DNA of 64,000 nt from Sphingomonadales bacterium (lineage in GTDB: Bacteria > Pseudomonadota > Alphaproteobacteria > Sphingomonadales > Sphingomonadaceae). The notes under the pieces are model-generated. The model was not told where the DNA came from, searched no databases, and saw only the letters and a list, made by a program, of their open reading frames with translations. The stretch is from the NCBI GenBank assembly GCA_028868535.1, contig JAGWUH010000014.1, forward strand, positions 1 through 64,000, read 5' to 3'. Shown here one piece after another: positions 8,029 through 16,701 of the stretch (position 1 is the first letter of the stretch; each line of letters starts with the position of its first letter). The translations under genes and the position numbers were made by a program.

Positions 8029-9102
8029 TCACGCCGCGACGAGCGCGCGTTCGTCCGCCAGCGCCTGCTCGAGCGCGGCGACGAACTGGTCGGTCGCGCG
8101 CTCCCACGAGAACCGCGCCCCGAACACCGCCGCCGCCTGCCGGTCGAGGCCCAGCGCCCGCCGCATCGCCACCGCCAGGTCGTCGTCGAGCGCCGCCACC
8201 GTCGCCGGCATCGCCCCGTCGGCGCCGCGCCCGTCGCGGCCCAGGATGTCGAGCGGCCCCGGCACCGGCAGCGCCGCCACCGGCAGGCCGCAGGCCAGCG
8301 CCTCGATCACCACCAGCCCGAAGGTGTCGGTCCGGCTCGGGAACACGAAGCAGTCGGCGGCGCGATAGGCGGCCGCCAGGTTCTCCCCCGCCAGCGCGCC
8401 GGTGAACAGCACCTGCGGATGACGGGCGCGCAGCGCGTCCAGCGCCGGCCCGTCGCCGACCACGACCTTGCTCCCCGGCACGTCGGCACCTAGGAACGCC
8501 TCGAGGTTCTTCTCGGGCGCGACCCGGCCGACGCTCAGCCAGATCGGCCCGGGCAGCGCCGCGATCGCCTCCAGCCTGTCGCCGTCAGGCCGGAACAGCC
8601 AGCCGTCGATGCCCCGGCTCCACGCCCGCGTGTGCGCGATGCCGCGGCAGTGCAGTTCGTCCGCCAGGCTCGGCGTCGCCACCATCACCCCGCGCGCGGC
8701 GCCATGGAAGCGGCGCATGATCGGCCAGAAGCGTTCGGCCGAGATGCCGGTGCGGACCGAGGCATATTCGGGAAACCGCGTGTGGAACGCCGTCGTCAGC
8801 GGCACCGCGCGCGCCTTGCTCCAGCTCCGCGCGCTCCAGCCGATCGGCCCCTCGGTGGCGACGTGGACGATGTCCGGCGCGAACCGGTCGAGCATCCGCC
8901 GCACCGAAAAGCGCGGCGCCATCGCCAGCCGGATCGAGCCATAGCCGGGCATCGGCATCGTCAGGAAGCGCTCGGGGGTGATCAGCTCGACCTCGTGCCC
9001 GCGCCGGTCGAGCTCGGCCACGGTCGCCGCCAGCGTGCGGACCACGCCGTTGACCTGCGGATACCAGGCGTCGGTGGCGATGGCGATGCGGCGCGCGGTC
9101 AT
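8029..9102 (-). CDS. GT4-family glycosyltransferase
   Basis: GT-B retaining glycosyltransferase, 357 residues. The N-terminal half starts with RRIAIATDAWYPQVNGVVRTL, the Gly-rich acceptor loop of the GDP-mannose-dependent alpha-mannosyltransferase (MgtA/PimB-like) group. The C-terminal half has IWLSVGRVAPEKNLEAFL and the donor-binding E-x7-E region in SRTDTFGLVVIEALACG. Its ATG shares four bases with the stop of the phosphoesterase upstream, so translation is probably coupled. Likely builds a membrane glycolipid or envelope polysaccharide; the sugar donor cannot be proved from sequence. Confidence 0.85.
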   Translation of the reverse strand: MTARRIAIATDAWYPQVNGVVRTLAATVAELDRRGHEVELITPERFLTMPMPGYGSIRLAMAPRFSVRRMLDRFAPDIVHVATEGPIGWSARSWSKARAVPLTTAFHTRFPEYASVRTGISAERFWPIMRRFHGAARGVMVATPSLADELHCRGIAHTRAWSRGIDGWLFRPDGDRLEAIAALPGPIWLSVGRVAPEKNLEAFLGADVPGSKVVVGDGPALDALRARHPQVLFTGALAGENLAAAYRAADCFVFPSRTDTFGLVVIEALACGLPVAALPVPGPLDILGRDGRGADGAMPATVAALDDDLAVAMRRALGLDRQAAAVFGARFSWERATDQFVAALEQALADERALVAA

Positions 9103-9956
9103 GCTTCGGTCTCCTGCAGGGCGGCGGGGCTACGGCGGGCTTCCTCGACCCAGTCGACGACGGTGATGCGGCCTTGCGCGTCCTCCGCCAGCGCGGTGCA
9201 GCTTTCGACCCAGTCGCCGCAGTTGTGATAGACGATGCCGCCGAACGCGCGGATCTCGGCCGAATGGATGTGGCCGCAGACGACCCCGTCGAAACCCCGG
9301 TCCAGCGCCTCGCGCGCCACTGCCTCCTCGTAGGAGCAGACGTACTGCACCGCGTTCTTCACCCGCTGCTTCAGGTAGGCCGAAAGCGACCAGTACGGCA
9401 GCCGCAGGCGCCGCCGCACCGCGTTGAACGCGATGTTCGCGCGCAGCAGCAGGCCATAGGCCTTGTCGCCCAGGAACGCGAGCCAGCGGGCATAGAGCAC
9501 GACGCCGTCGAAGCTGTCGCCGTGCGTGACCAGCAGGCGGCGGCCGTCGGCGGTGACGTGCTCGGCCTCCAGCACCAGCTCGACCCCGCCGAAGGTCAGC
9601 CCGGCATAGTCGCGCAGCATCTCGTCGTGGTTGCCGGCGACGAACACCACCCGCGTGCCGCGATGCGCGAGCTTCAGCACCCGCCGCACCACCTCGTTGT
9701 GGGCATCGGGCCAGTACCAGCCCTTGCGCAGCCGCCAGCCGTCGACGACGTCGCCGACCAGGTACAGCGTCTCGCACTCGATCGCGCGCAAGAAATCGAC
9801 CAGCAGCGCGGCGTTGCAGCCGCGCGTGCCGAGGTGGATGTCGCTGATCCACACGGTGCGGTGGCGCTGCTTCGGCCGGAAGCCGCGCGGTTCGGGGAGG
9901 TTGAGCCAGGCGGGAATGCTCGCGCGTGGCGGGGCGATCCGGGGTTCGCTGATCAT
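9099..9956 (-). CDS. LpxH-like metallophosphoesterase
   Basis: Calcineurin-like dinuclear metal phosphoesterase of 285 residues. All metal-binding blocks are present in order: WISDIHLG, LVGDVVDGW, VAGNHDEML, LLVTHGD, and VVCGHIHSAEIR. The spacing and the basic segment VRRRLRLPYWSLSAYLKQ fit the UDP-2,3-diacylglucosamine diphosphatase relatives found beside glycosyltransferases in Alphaproteobacteria. It is longer than E. coli LpxH (about 240 residues), so the role in lipid A synthesis is only a family-level guess. Overlaps the downstream glycosyltransferase by ATGA. Confidence 0.85.
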   Translation of the reverse strand: MISEPRIAPPRASIPAWLNLPEPRGFRPKQRHRTVWISDIHLGTRGCNAALLVDFLRAIECETLYLVGDVVDGWRLRKGWYWPDAHNEVVRRVLKLAHRGTRVVFVAGNHDEMLRDYAGLTFGGVELVLEAEHVTADGRRLLVTHGDSFDGVVLYARWLAFLGDKAYGLLLRANIAFNAVRRRLRLPYWSLSAYLKQRVKNAVQYVCSYEEAVAREALDRGFDGVVCGHIHSAEIRAFGGIVYHNCGDWVESCTALAEDAQGRITVVDWVEEARRSPAALQETEA

Positions 9957-10019
9957 GGCGCCGCTCTGGCAGGCCCAGGTTGCGCGGGAATGACGCCCCG
10001 GCGTCAGTTCGATGACAGG

Positions 10020-11546
10020 CTACGAACGTGCCTCGAACACCGCCTCCAGCCCCAGGCACTCGGCCAGCAGGCGATGGTCCTTGGCCACGGTCTCGTTGTA
10101 CAGCGCCGCCATCGTCCCGCCCGCCGCCAGCACCAGCCGCCCGCCGTCGACCGCCAGCGAGGTTCCCGCCAGCGCTTCTGCCGCCCCCACCGACATGCGC
10201 CGGCACAGCCGCACCGCCAGCCCCCAGGCCAGCGCCTCGCGCAGCCGCGTCGCGGACGCCATGCGCAGCAGGTCGGCGGGGATCGCGGTCCGCGCCGAGT
10301 TGCCCCGCACCGCCACCGCCAGCATCGCCCGGCCCTCGGCGGAAATCCCGATCCAGCGCTTGCGCAGCGCCCATTCGCTCGCCAGTTCGGCGCGCAGGTT
10401 CGGCTCGGTCCGCATCGATGCCAGCGCCAGCATCGTCGCCGCCAGCCTCAACGTCCCCTTGCCCTGCCCGGGATCGGCCGGCGCGCACCATCGCGCCACC
10501 GCCGCCGCCGCTTCCGGCAGTCCTTCGCCCGAGCGCCGGACGAACTGGGCGACGCCGGCCAGCAACGGATCGCTGTGCGCGGCCGCGGGCGCCAGCCGCG
10601 CCGCCAGCAGCCCCTCGCGCAGCCCCCAGCCGGAGAACACCAGCCGCGACGGCTTCAGCACCCGCACCAGCACCGCCAGCAGCGCCGCCGCATCGGGCAG
10701 GCTGGCGATGCGCGAGGCGGATATGCCCAATCCCAGCTTCGCCAGATCGGCCAGGCCCGCCGCGCCCTTCCGCCCGGCCTTCTTGCCGATGGCCTTGGCC
10801 CGCGCCTGCGCCGCCAGCATCCGCGCCAGCCGCAGCGCCGCGTCCGGCTCCATCTCGTAGCCGTGCGGATCGTCGACCGGCCAGTCCTCGCGCAGCATCG
10901 CGAAGCGCGCCAGCGCCCGCCACGAGCCGCCGACGCAGTAGAACGGCCGCCCCGCCTCGCCGCTCCAGCCCGATTGCCGCAGCATCTTGCGCACCGCCCG
11001 CGCGAACCCGTCCGGCCCGCCCGCGCGCAGCGCCGCCAGCCGCAACGTTCCCAGCGGCAGCGTCACACCGTGCCGGCAGCCGTCGTCGCCGATGTCGATC
11101 AGTTCGAGACTGCCGCCGCCGAGGTCGCCGACCACGCCCTCCGCCCCCGGGAACGCCGCCAGCACGCCGTGCGCGCTGGCCTCCGCCTCCTGCTTGCCCG
11201 ACAGCATCCGCGGCGCCAGCCCCAGCGCCGCCACCCGATCGAGAAATTCGCCGCCGTTGGCGGCATCGCGCACCGCCGCCGTGGCCACGCACTCGATGTC
11301 GGTGATCGCGTGCAGCCGCAGCAGCAACGCATAGCGGCCCAGCGCCGCCAGCGCGGTCTCGCTCGCCTTGCGCGACAGCCGCCCGTCCTCGGCCACGCCC
11401 TTGCCCAGCCGCGCGGTGATCTTCTCGTTGTACAGCACCGACGGCGCCCGCGCCGGCCCGTCGTAGATGACCAGGCGCACCGTGTTCGAGCCGATGTCGA
11501 TGATCGCCCGGCGCGACAGCCGGCCCGGCACCTCCGAAAGGTCCAT
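10020..11546 (-). CDS. ppx: Exopolyphosphatase / Ppx-GppA phosphatase
   Basis: Actin-fold (ASKHA) phosphatase, 508 residues, removing terminal phosphates from polyphosphate or converting pppGpp. The first phosphate loop IIDIGSNTVRLVIYDG is near the N-terminus, the catalytic region ATAAVRDAANG follows, and the second phosphate loop is VVGDLGGGSLELIDI. An extended C-terminal half, typical of long Ppx forms, ends at VFEARS. It starts 5 bp after the ppk stop, so synthesis and breakdown of polyphosphate are encoded in one transcript. The 63-bp gap 9957-10019 downstream holds no gene. Confidence 0.93.
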   Translation of the reverse strand: MDLSEVPGRLSRRAIIDIGSNTVRLVIYDGPARAPSVLYNEKITARLGKGVAEDGRLSRKASETALAALGRYALLLRLHAITDIECVATAAVRDAANGGEFLDRVAALGLAPRMLSGKQEAEASAHGVLAAFPGAEGVVGDLGGGSLELIDIGDDGCRHGVTLPLGTLRLAALRAGGPDGFARAVRKMLRQSGWSGEAGRPFYCVGGSWRALARFAMLREDWPVDDPHGYEMEPDAALRLARMLAAQARAKAIGKKAGRKGAAGLADLAKLGLGISASRIASLPDAAALLAVLVRVLKPSRLVFSGWGLREGLLAARLAPAAAHSDPLLAGVAQFVRRSGEGLPEAAAAVARWCAPADPGQGKGTLRLAATMLALASMRTEPNLRAELASEWALRKRWIGISAEGRAMLAVAVRGNSARTAIPADLLRMASATRLREALAWGLAVRLCRRMSVGAAEALAGTSLAVDGGRLVLAAGGTMAALYNETVAKDHRLLAECLGLEAVFEARS

Positions 11547-11551
11547 GCCGA

Positions 11552-13738
11552 TCAGGCCCCGCCCCGCCGCAGCGCCAGCTTCGGCACCTTGCGCCCCGAT
11601 GCCAGCGCCGCCCCGCGCCCGGACAGCGACGGGTTGGTCATGAAATAGCGATGGCAGTTGAACGGCGCCTCGCCACCCGCGCTGCCGTCCGGGCGGCGCG
11701 CCTGGCCGACGCCCAGCCGGTGCCAGTTGCCGTCGCCGTCCAGCCGCCAGGATTGCTCGGTGTCGAGCAGGTTCGCCAGCATCACCTGGCCCAGCACCTG
11801 GTCGTGCACGGTCTTGTTGCGGATCGGCACCAGCACCTCCACCCGCCTGTCGAGGTTGCGCGTCATCGCGTCGGCCGAGGCGATGAACACCCGCGCCTGC
11901 GCGCTCGGCAGTTCGCCGCCGTTGCCGAACGCCCAGATCCGCCCGTGCTCGAGAAAGCGGCCGATGATCGACTTGACGCGGATGTTGTCCGACAGCCCCG
12001 GCACCCCCGGCCGCAGGCAGCAGATGCCGCGCACCACCAGGCTGATCTCCACCCCGGCGCGGCTGGCGGCATAAAGCCGGTCGATCAGCCGCGAATCGGT
12101 CAGCGCGTTGAGCTTCGCCCAGATCTGCGCCGGCTTGCCCTTGGCGGCCATGGCGATCTCGCGCTCGATCAGTTCATAGAGCCGCTCGCGCAGGAAGATC
12201 GGCGCGATCGCCAGCTGCGTCGTCCGCCGCGGCTCGACATAGCCGGTGATGAAGTTGAACAGCGCCCCCGCGTCCGCGCCCAGCGCCGGATCGGCGGTGA
12301 AGAACGACAGGTCGGTGTAGATGCGCGCGGTGACCGGGTGATAGTTGCCGGTGCCGAAGTGGCAATACGTTCGCAGGCCCTCGCCCTCGCGCCGCACCAC
12401 CATCGACACCTTGGCATGCGTCTTCCAGTCGAGGAAGCCGTAGATGACCTGCACCCCGGCCCGCTCGAGCTGGCTCGCCCACAGCAGGTTCTGCTCCTCG
12501 TCGAACCGCGCCTTCAATTCGACCACCGCGGTCACCGACTTGCCCGCCTCGGCGGCGGAAATCAGCGCGGCGATCACCGCCGATTGCTTGCCGGCGCGGT
12601 ACAGCGTCTGCTTGATCGCGACGACGTCCGGGTCCTGCGCCGCCTGCCGGAGGAAATCGATCACCACCTCGAAGCTCTCGTAGGGGTGGTGGATGACGAT
12701 GTCCTTCTCGCGGATCGCCGCGAAGCAGTCCCCGTCGTGCTCGAGGATGCGTTCGGGGTAGCGCGGGTTGTACGGCTCGAACTTAAGCTCGGGCCGGGGC
12801 TCCTCGACGATCGCGGACAGCCCCGCCATGCCGATCAGCCCCTCGGTCTGGATGACGATCGCGTGGTCCAGCCGCAACTGCTCGCGCAGCAAGGCCTCGG
12901 CAGCGGGGTCGAAGCCGGCCTGCAGCTGCAGCATGATCGGCGATCCGCGCCGCCGCCGCTGGATCGCGGTGCGGAAATAGCGGACCAGGTCCTCGGCATC
13001 CTCCTCGATCTCGATGTCGCTGTCGCGCAGCACCCGGAAAAGCCCGTGCCCGGCCACCCGGAAGCCGGGGAACAGCAGCTCGGCGTGGCGGCGCAGCACG
13101 TCCTCGATCGCGATCCACGCCGCGTCCGCGCCGTCCAGCGCCGGAATGCGCAGGAACCGCGGCAGCGCCTGCGGGATCAGCATCATTTCCAGCACCGGCG
13201 CGCCATCGGCCAGCCGCGTCAGCGCCAGCATCAGCCCCATGCCCTGGTTGGCGATGAACGGGAACGGATGCGCCGGATCGATCGCCTGCGGGGTGATGAT
13301 CGGCAGGATGTTCTGCTCGAAACAGTCCTTCAGCCAGTTCGCCTGGGCGGCCGGCAGGCGGCCGTTGCCGACAATGGCGATGCCGGCCTCGGCGAGCAGC
13401 GCGCGCAGCTCGCGCCAGGCTGCCTGCTGGTCGGCCTCCAGCGCGATCGCGCCGTCGTGGATCGCCGCGAGCTGCTGCGCCGGGGTGCGGCCATCGGTGG
13501 AGACGTCCTCGATCTGCCGCCGCACCTGCCCGGCAATGCCGGCCGCGCGCACCATCAGGAACTCGTCGAGGTTGCTGCCCGAGATCGACAGGAAACGCAG
13601 CCGCTCCAGCAGCGGGTAATCGGGGTTGCGCGCCTCGGCCAGCACCCGCTGGTTGAACGCCAGCCAGGACAGCTCCCGGTTGAACAGCCGCGTCGGGTCG
13701 GGCTCGGCCGCCGCCTCGATCGCCTTCGTCTCGCCCAT
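11552..13738 (-). CDS. ppk1: Polyphosphate kinase 1
   Basis: Makes polyphosphate from ATP through a phosphohistidine. The N-domain begins FNRELSWLAFNQRVLAEA and SISGSNLDEFLMVRAAGI. The catalytic core holds KARFDEEQNLLWASQLERAG and the HFGTGNYHP motif with the autophosphorylated histidine; a second conserved histidine lies in GRFLEHGRIWAFG. I take the ATG at 13738 as start because GGAG sits 6 bases upstream and the length (728 residues) fits the family. A GTG at 13819, one base after the queF stop, would add 27 residues not needed by the fold. Confidence 0.94.
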   Translation of the reverse strand: MGETKAIEAAAEPDPTRLFNRELSWLAFNQRVLAEARNPDYPLLERLRFLSISGSNLDEFLMVRAAGIAGQVRRQIEDVSTDGRTPAQQLAAIHDGAIALEADQQAAWRELRALLAEAGIAIVGNGRLPAAQANWLKDCFEQNILPIITPQAIDPAHPFPFIANQGMGLMLALTRLADGAPVLEMMLIPQALPRFLRIPALDGADAAWIAIEDVLRRHAELLFPGFRVAGHGLFRVLRDSDIEIEEDAEDLVRYFRTAIQRRRRGSPIMLQLQAGFDPAAEALLREQLRLDHAIVIQTEGLIGMAGLSAIVEEPRPELKFEPYNPRYPERILEHDGDCFAAIREKDIVIHHPYESFEVVIDFLRQAAQDPDVVAIKQTLYRAGKQSAVIAALISAAEAGKSVTAVVELKARFDEEQNLLWASQLERAGVQVIYGFLDWKTHAKVSMVVRREGEGLRTYCHFGTGNYHPVTARIYTDLSFFTADPALGADAGALFNFITGYVEPRRTTQLAIAPIFLRERLYELIEREIAMAAKGKPAQIWAKLNALTDSRLIDRLYAASRAGVEISLVVRGICCLRPGVPGLSDNIRVKSIIGRFLEHGRIWAFGNGGELPSAQARVFIASADAMTRNLDRRVEVLVPIRNKTVHDQVLGQVMLANLLDTEQSWRLDGDGNWHRLGVGQARRPDGSAGGEAPFNCHRYFMTNPSLSGRGAALASGRKVPKLALRRGGA

Positions 13739-13820
13739 CGCCTGCTCCGCCAACGCCCCGGTCAGCGCCGCATCGGCGGCCTTCGTTACCGAACGATGAC
13801 GGACCGGCGCCCGCGCCACG

Positions 13821-14303
13821 TCAGCCGCGCCCGCGGTAGGACGGCACGGCCTGGTCGGGCAGCCACAGCCCCTCGGGCGGCGGCGCCGATTGCCAGAAGA
13901 CGTCGATCGGAATGCCGCCGCGCGGATACCAGTAGCCGCCGATGCGCAGCCAGCGCGGCGCCATCTCGTCGAACAGGCGCTGGCCGATGCCGACGGTGAC
14001 GTCCTCGTGGAAGCCGCAGTGGTTGCGGAACGATCCGAGGAACAGCTTCAGCGATTTCGATTCGACGATGGTCTCGCCCGGCGCATAGTCGATCACCAGG
14101 TGTGCGAAATCGGGCTGTCCGGTCACCGGGCACAGCGACGTGAACTCGGGTGCGGCGAACCGCACCAGGTACAGCGTCCCGGCGCGCGGATTGGGCACAT
14201 AGTCGAGCACCGCCGCCTCGGGCGAGGGCGGCAGGGTGCTGGTCCGGCCAAGATGCAGCGGGGCGGTCGGGGCCGAATCCCCGGCGGGTGGCGGTTCGCG
14301 CAT
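13821..14303 (-). CDS. queF: NADPH-dependent 7-cyano-7-deazaguanine reductase QueF
   Basis: Reduces preQ0 to preQ1 in the queuosine tRNA-modification pathway. The 160-residue length matches the short, single-domain QueF type. The thioimide-forming cysteine is in [15 protein letters not shown], the NADPH-binding signature in [21 protein letters not shown]. The C-terminus GIPIDVFWQ is also typical. It precedes ppk on the same strand. The 133-bp divergent gap upstream (14304-14436) contains a GAAC-N7-GAAC box closer to the opposite gene; I see no preQ1-riboswitch-like fold. Confidence 0.93.
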   Translation of the reverse strand: MREPPPAGDSAPTAPLHLGRTSTLPPSPEAAVLDYVPNPRAGTLYLVRFAAPEFTSLCPVTGQPDFAHLVIDYAPGETIVESKSLKLFLGSFRNHCGFHEDVTVGIGQRLFDEMAPRWLRIGGYWYPRGGIPIDVFWQSAPPPEGLWLPDQAVPSYRGRG

Positions 14304-14390
14304 GGCATGCTCATGCCGTCAACCCGCGCCCAGCACAAGTCGCCGGATCGCGCCGCCCCGGGCACAAGCAACGGTTGGACAAGCAGGCCG

Positions 14391-14405
14391 GAACGGTTAT
14401 GGAAC
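14391..14405. promoter_or_regulatory. Candidate LexA-type box GAAC-N7-GAAC
   Basis: GAAC at 14391-14394 and GAAC at 14402-14405 are separated by exactly seven bases, the arrangement known for alphaproteobacterial LexA sites (GTTC-N7-GTTC on the other strand). It lies 31 bp before the proposed ATG of the proline-rich gene at 14437 and about 90 bp upstream of queF. Neither gene is a known SOS gene, so this one could be a chance match. Confidence 0.35.
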
Positions 14406-14436
14406 GCGACGGGATTCCGAAGTGCCGAAACCATTT

Positions 14437-15810
14437 ATGCCCGCCTGCCGAACCCGGCGCCGCCGTGCCGCCGCGGTTGTCCCGCTCCGCCCGTCGGCGG
14501 GCGCGCCGCTGTGGCTGGCCCCGCTATGGCTGGCCCCGGCGCTGCTGCCGACCCCGGCGCCGGCCCAGCCGGTCACTCTGCCGGTCACCCAGCCCAGCGC
14601 CACGCCGACGCCGGCGATCACGCTGCCGCCCGTCGCCACCGCGACGCCCGCCGCAACCCCGGCGGCCGCGAACGAACGCAAGCCCGCGCCCAAACCCCGG
14701 CCCAGCGCCACCCCCACGCCCACCCCGACGCCCCGGCCGACGCCCCGGCCGACGCCCATCGCGACGCCGGCCGGGACTCGGTCCCCCGCGCCCACCCCCG
14801 CGCCCAAGGCGTCGTCCGGTCCGCCGTCACCCGCCCTCACCGCCGCCCCGTCACCCGTGCCGGTGCCCCGGCCGGCGGCGGAGCCGGTGGCCGCTGCCGC
14901 CGCTCCCGGCTGGCTCTGGCCCGCGGCGGGATTGCTCGCGCTGCTCGCGGCGGCCGGCACCTGGCTGGCGCGGCGGCGCCGTTCCCCGCTGGAGCTGCCG
15001 GTGCTCCACCCGGCCCCGCCCGCGCCCCCGGAGCCTTCGGCGGACGACGTCCTCGCCCTGCCCCGCCTCGCCTGTCGCGACGACGCCGCCGCGCCGCCGC
15101 CGGACGAAGCCCCCGCCGCGCCGTTCGACCGCTGGCGCCCCGGTGCCCTGCCGCGTGGGGGTGCCGAAGCCCCGCCGCCGCCGCCGGCCGAGCCGCCCCG
15201 CGGCGCCTTCGTGCCGGCGCAAGTCCCCGGCGCACGCACTCCGGCCCCGGCCGTGGCGCCGCTGGTGGTCGAACTCACGCCCGAGCGGCTGACCATCAGC
15301 CTCGTCATGGCGACGCTGCGCTACCGCCTGCGCCTCGCCAACCGCGGCGACGCGCGCCTCGACGAAGTCGTCGTCCGCGGCGACATGATCGCCGCCCACG
15401 CCTCGGTGCCCGAATCGCAGCAGCTCGCGCTCGAAGGCGTCGATCTGCCGGTCTGCCACCGCCTCGACGGCCTCGCCCCCGGCGAGAGCGCCGAACTGTC
15501 GGGCGAACTGCGCGTCCAGCTCGGCGATCTCAAGCCGATCCGGGTCGGCGCCGCCGCGCTGTTCGTGCCGCTGCTGCGCTTCCGCACCGCCGCCGGCGCC
15601 CCCGGCATGGCGGTCGATCTCGCCACCGTCCTCGCCGTGGGCGAGCCGCCGGTGGCGCCGGGCGCAGGCATCCGCCCGTTCCGCCTCGACCTCGGTCCGC
15701 GCCTCTACGGCCAGATCGCGGCGCGCCGGCTCGATTCCCAGAATCCTTCGGCCCAGAATCGTCCAGCCGGCCGCACGAACACCCTCGACGCGGCCGGGTC
15801 GGCTGACTAA
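14437..15810 (+). CDS. Proline-rich single-pass membrane protein of unknown function
   Basis: 457 residues from the ATG at 14437. A first hydrophobic run (LWLAPLWLAPALLPTPAPAQ) looks like a signal sequence. About 130 residues of Pro/Thr/Ala low complexity follow, including TPTPTPTPRPTPRPTP, then a transmembrane segment WLWPAAGLLALLAAAGTWLA ended by RRRR. A second proline-rich linker leads to a folded C-terminal domain of about 170 residues (LVVELTPERLTISL, YRLRLANRGDARLDEVVVRGDM, ...). That domain looks beta-rich, like an immunoglobulin-type fold facing the cytoplasm if the topology is as drawn. I do not recognise the family. No strong ribosome binding site is seen, so the start is uncertain. 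Confidence 0.7.
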   Translation: MPACRTRRRRAAAVVPLRPSAGAPLWLAPLWLAPALLPTPAPAQPVTLPVTQPSATPTPAITLPPVATATPAATPAAANERKPAPKPRPSATPTPTPTPRPTPRPTPIATPAGTRSPAPTPAPKASSGPPSPALTAAPSPVPVPRPAAEPVAAAAAPGWLWPAAGLLALLAAAGTWLARRRRSPLELPVLHPAPPAPPEPSADDVLALPRLACRDDAAAPPPDEAPAAPFDRWRPGALPRGGAEAPPPPPAEPPRGAFVPAQVPGARTPAPAVAPLVVELTPERLTISLVMATLRYRLRLANRGDARLDEVVVRGDMIAAHASVPESQQLALEGVDLPVCHRLDGLAPGESAELSGELRVQLGDLKPIRVGAAALFVPLLRFRTAAGAPGMAVDLATVLAVGEPPVAPGAGIRPFRLDLGPRLYGQIAARRLDSQNPSAQNRPAGRTNTLDAAGSAD

Positions 15811-15849
15811 ACCCTTCGCATTCGCTGCGAAGGAGGAGCGCGCGAAACC

Positions 15850-16701
15850 ATGGACAAACTCGTCACCTGCGCGTGGCTGGCCGAGGAAATGGCCGCCAGC
15901 GACCTGCGCATCGTCGATGCCTCGTGGCACCTGCCGGATGCCGCGCGCGACGCCCGCGCCGAATATCTCGCCGGGCACATCCCCGGCGCCGTGTTCATGG
16001 ACCTGGGCGATCTGGTCGATGCCGCCTCGCCGGTGGACAACGCCCTGCCCAGCGCCGAAAAGTTCGCCAGCCGCATGCAGTCGCTCGGCCTCGGCGACGG
16101 CAGCCGCATCGTTCTCTACGACGACAGCGCGGTGAAGAGCGCCGCGCGCGCCTGGTTCATGCTGCGCATGTTCGGGGCGCAGGAAGTGGCGATCCTCGAT
16201 GGGGGCCTTGCGCGCTGGAAGGCCGAAGGCCGCCCGCTGGAGGCCGGGGAGCGCCAGTTGCGCCACCGCCACTTCACCGTCTGGCAGGATCGCCGGCCGT
16301 TGCGCGACAAGACGCAGGTCCTCGCCAACATCGCCAGCCGCGCCGAACAACTGCTCGACGCCCGCGGTGCCGCCCGCTTCGCCGGCACCCAGCCCGAACC
16401 GCGCCCGGGCGTCTCGCCCGGCCATGTCCCGGGCTCGCTCAACGTGCCCTACACGGCGATGTTCAACCCCGACGGCACCTGGAAGGACAAGCAGGGCCTG
16501 CGCGCCGCCTTCGAGGCCGCCGGCGTGGACCTGTCGCAGCCGATCATCGCCTCGTGCGGCAGCGGCGTCACCGCCTGCGTGCTGCTGTTCGCGCTGCACC
16601 TGCTGGGGATCGAGCGCGCATCGCTCTATGACGGCTCGTGGAGCGAATGGGGCGCCGATCCCGCGCTGCCCAAGCAATCCGGGGTCGTGGCGGCCGGTTG
16701 A
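15850..16701 (+). CDS. sseA: 3-mercaptopyruvate/thiosulfate sulfurtransferase
   Basis: Tandem-rhodanese protein of 283 residues. The first, inactive rhodanese domain contains RIVDASWHLP and YLAGHIPGAVFMDLGDLVD; the second carries DARGAARFAGTQPEPRPG, SPGHVPGSLNVPY and the active-site loop CGSGVTACV. The CGSGVTA loop is the type found in 3-mercaptopyruvate sulfurtransferases rather than thiosulfate rhodaneses (CRKGVTA). GAAGGAGG lies about 15 bases before the ATG. Its stop overlaps the start of the cystathionine beta-lyase by one base, tying it to sulfur amino acid turnover. Confidence 0.9.
   Translation: MDKLVTCAWLAEEMAASDLRIVDASWHLPDAARDARAEYLAGHIPGAVFMDLGDLVDAASPVDNALPSAEKFASRMQSLGLGDGSRIVLYDDSAVKSAARAWFMLRMFGAQEVAILDGGLARWKAEGRPLEAGERQLRHRHFTVWQDRRPLRDKTQVLANIASRAEQLLDARGAARFAGTQPEPRPGVSPGHVPGSLNVPYTAMFNPDGTWKDKQGLRAAFEAAGVDLSQPIIASCGSGVTACVLLFALHLLGIERASLYDGSWSEWGADPALPKQSGVVAAG

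Noticed and set aside
9174..13999. Very long plus-strand frames opposite the phosphoesterase, ppx and ppk
   Set aside because: Antisense shadows with Arg/Gln/His-rich sequence and no recognisable motif.
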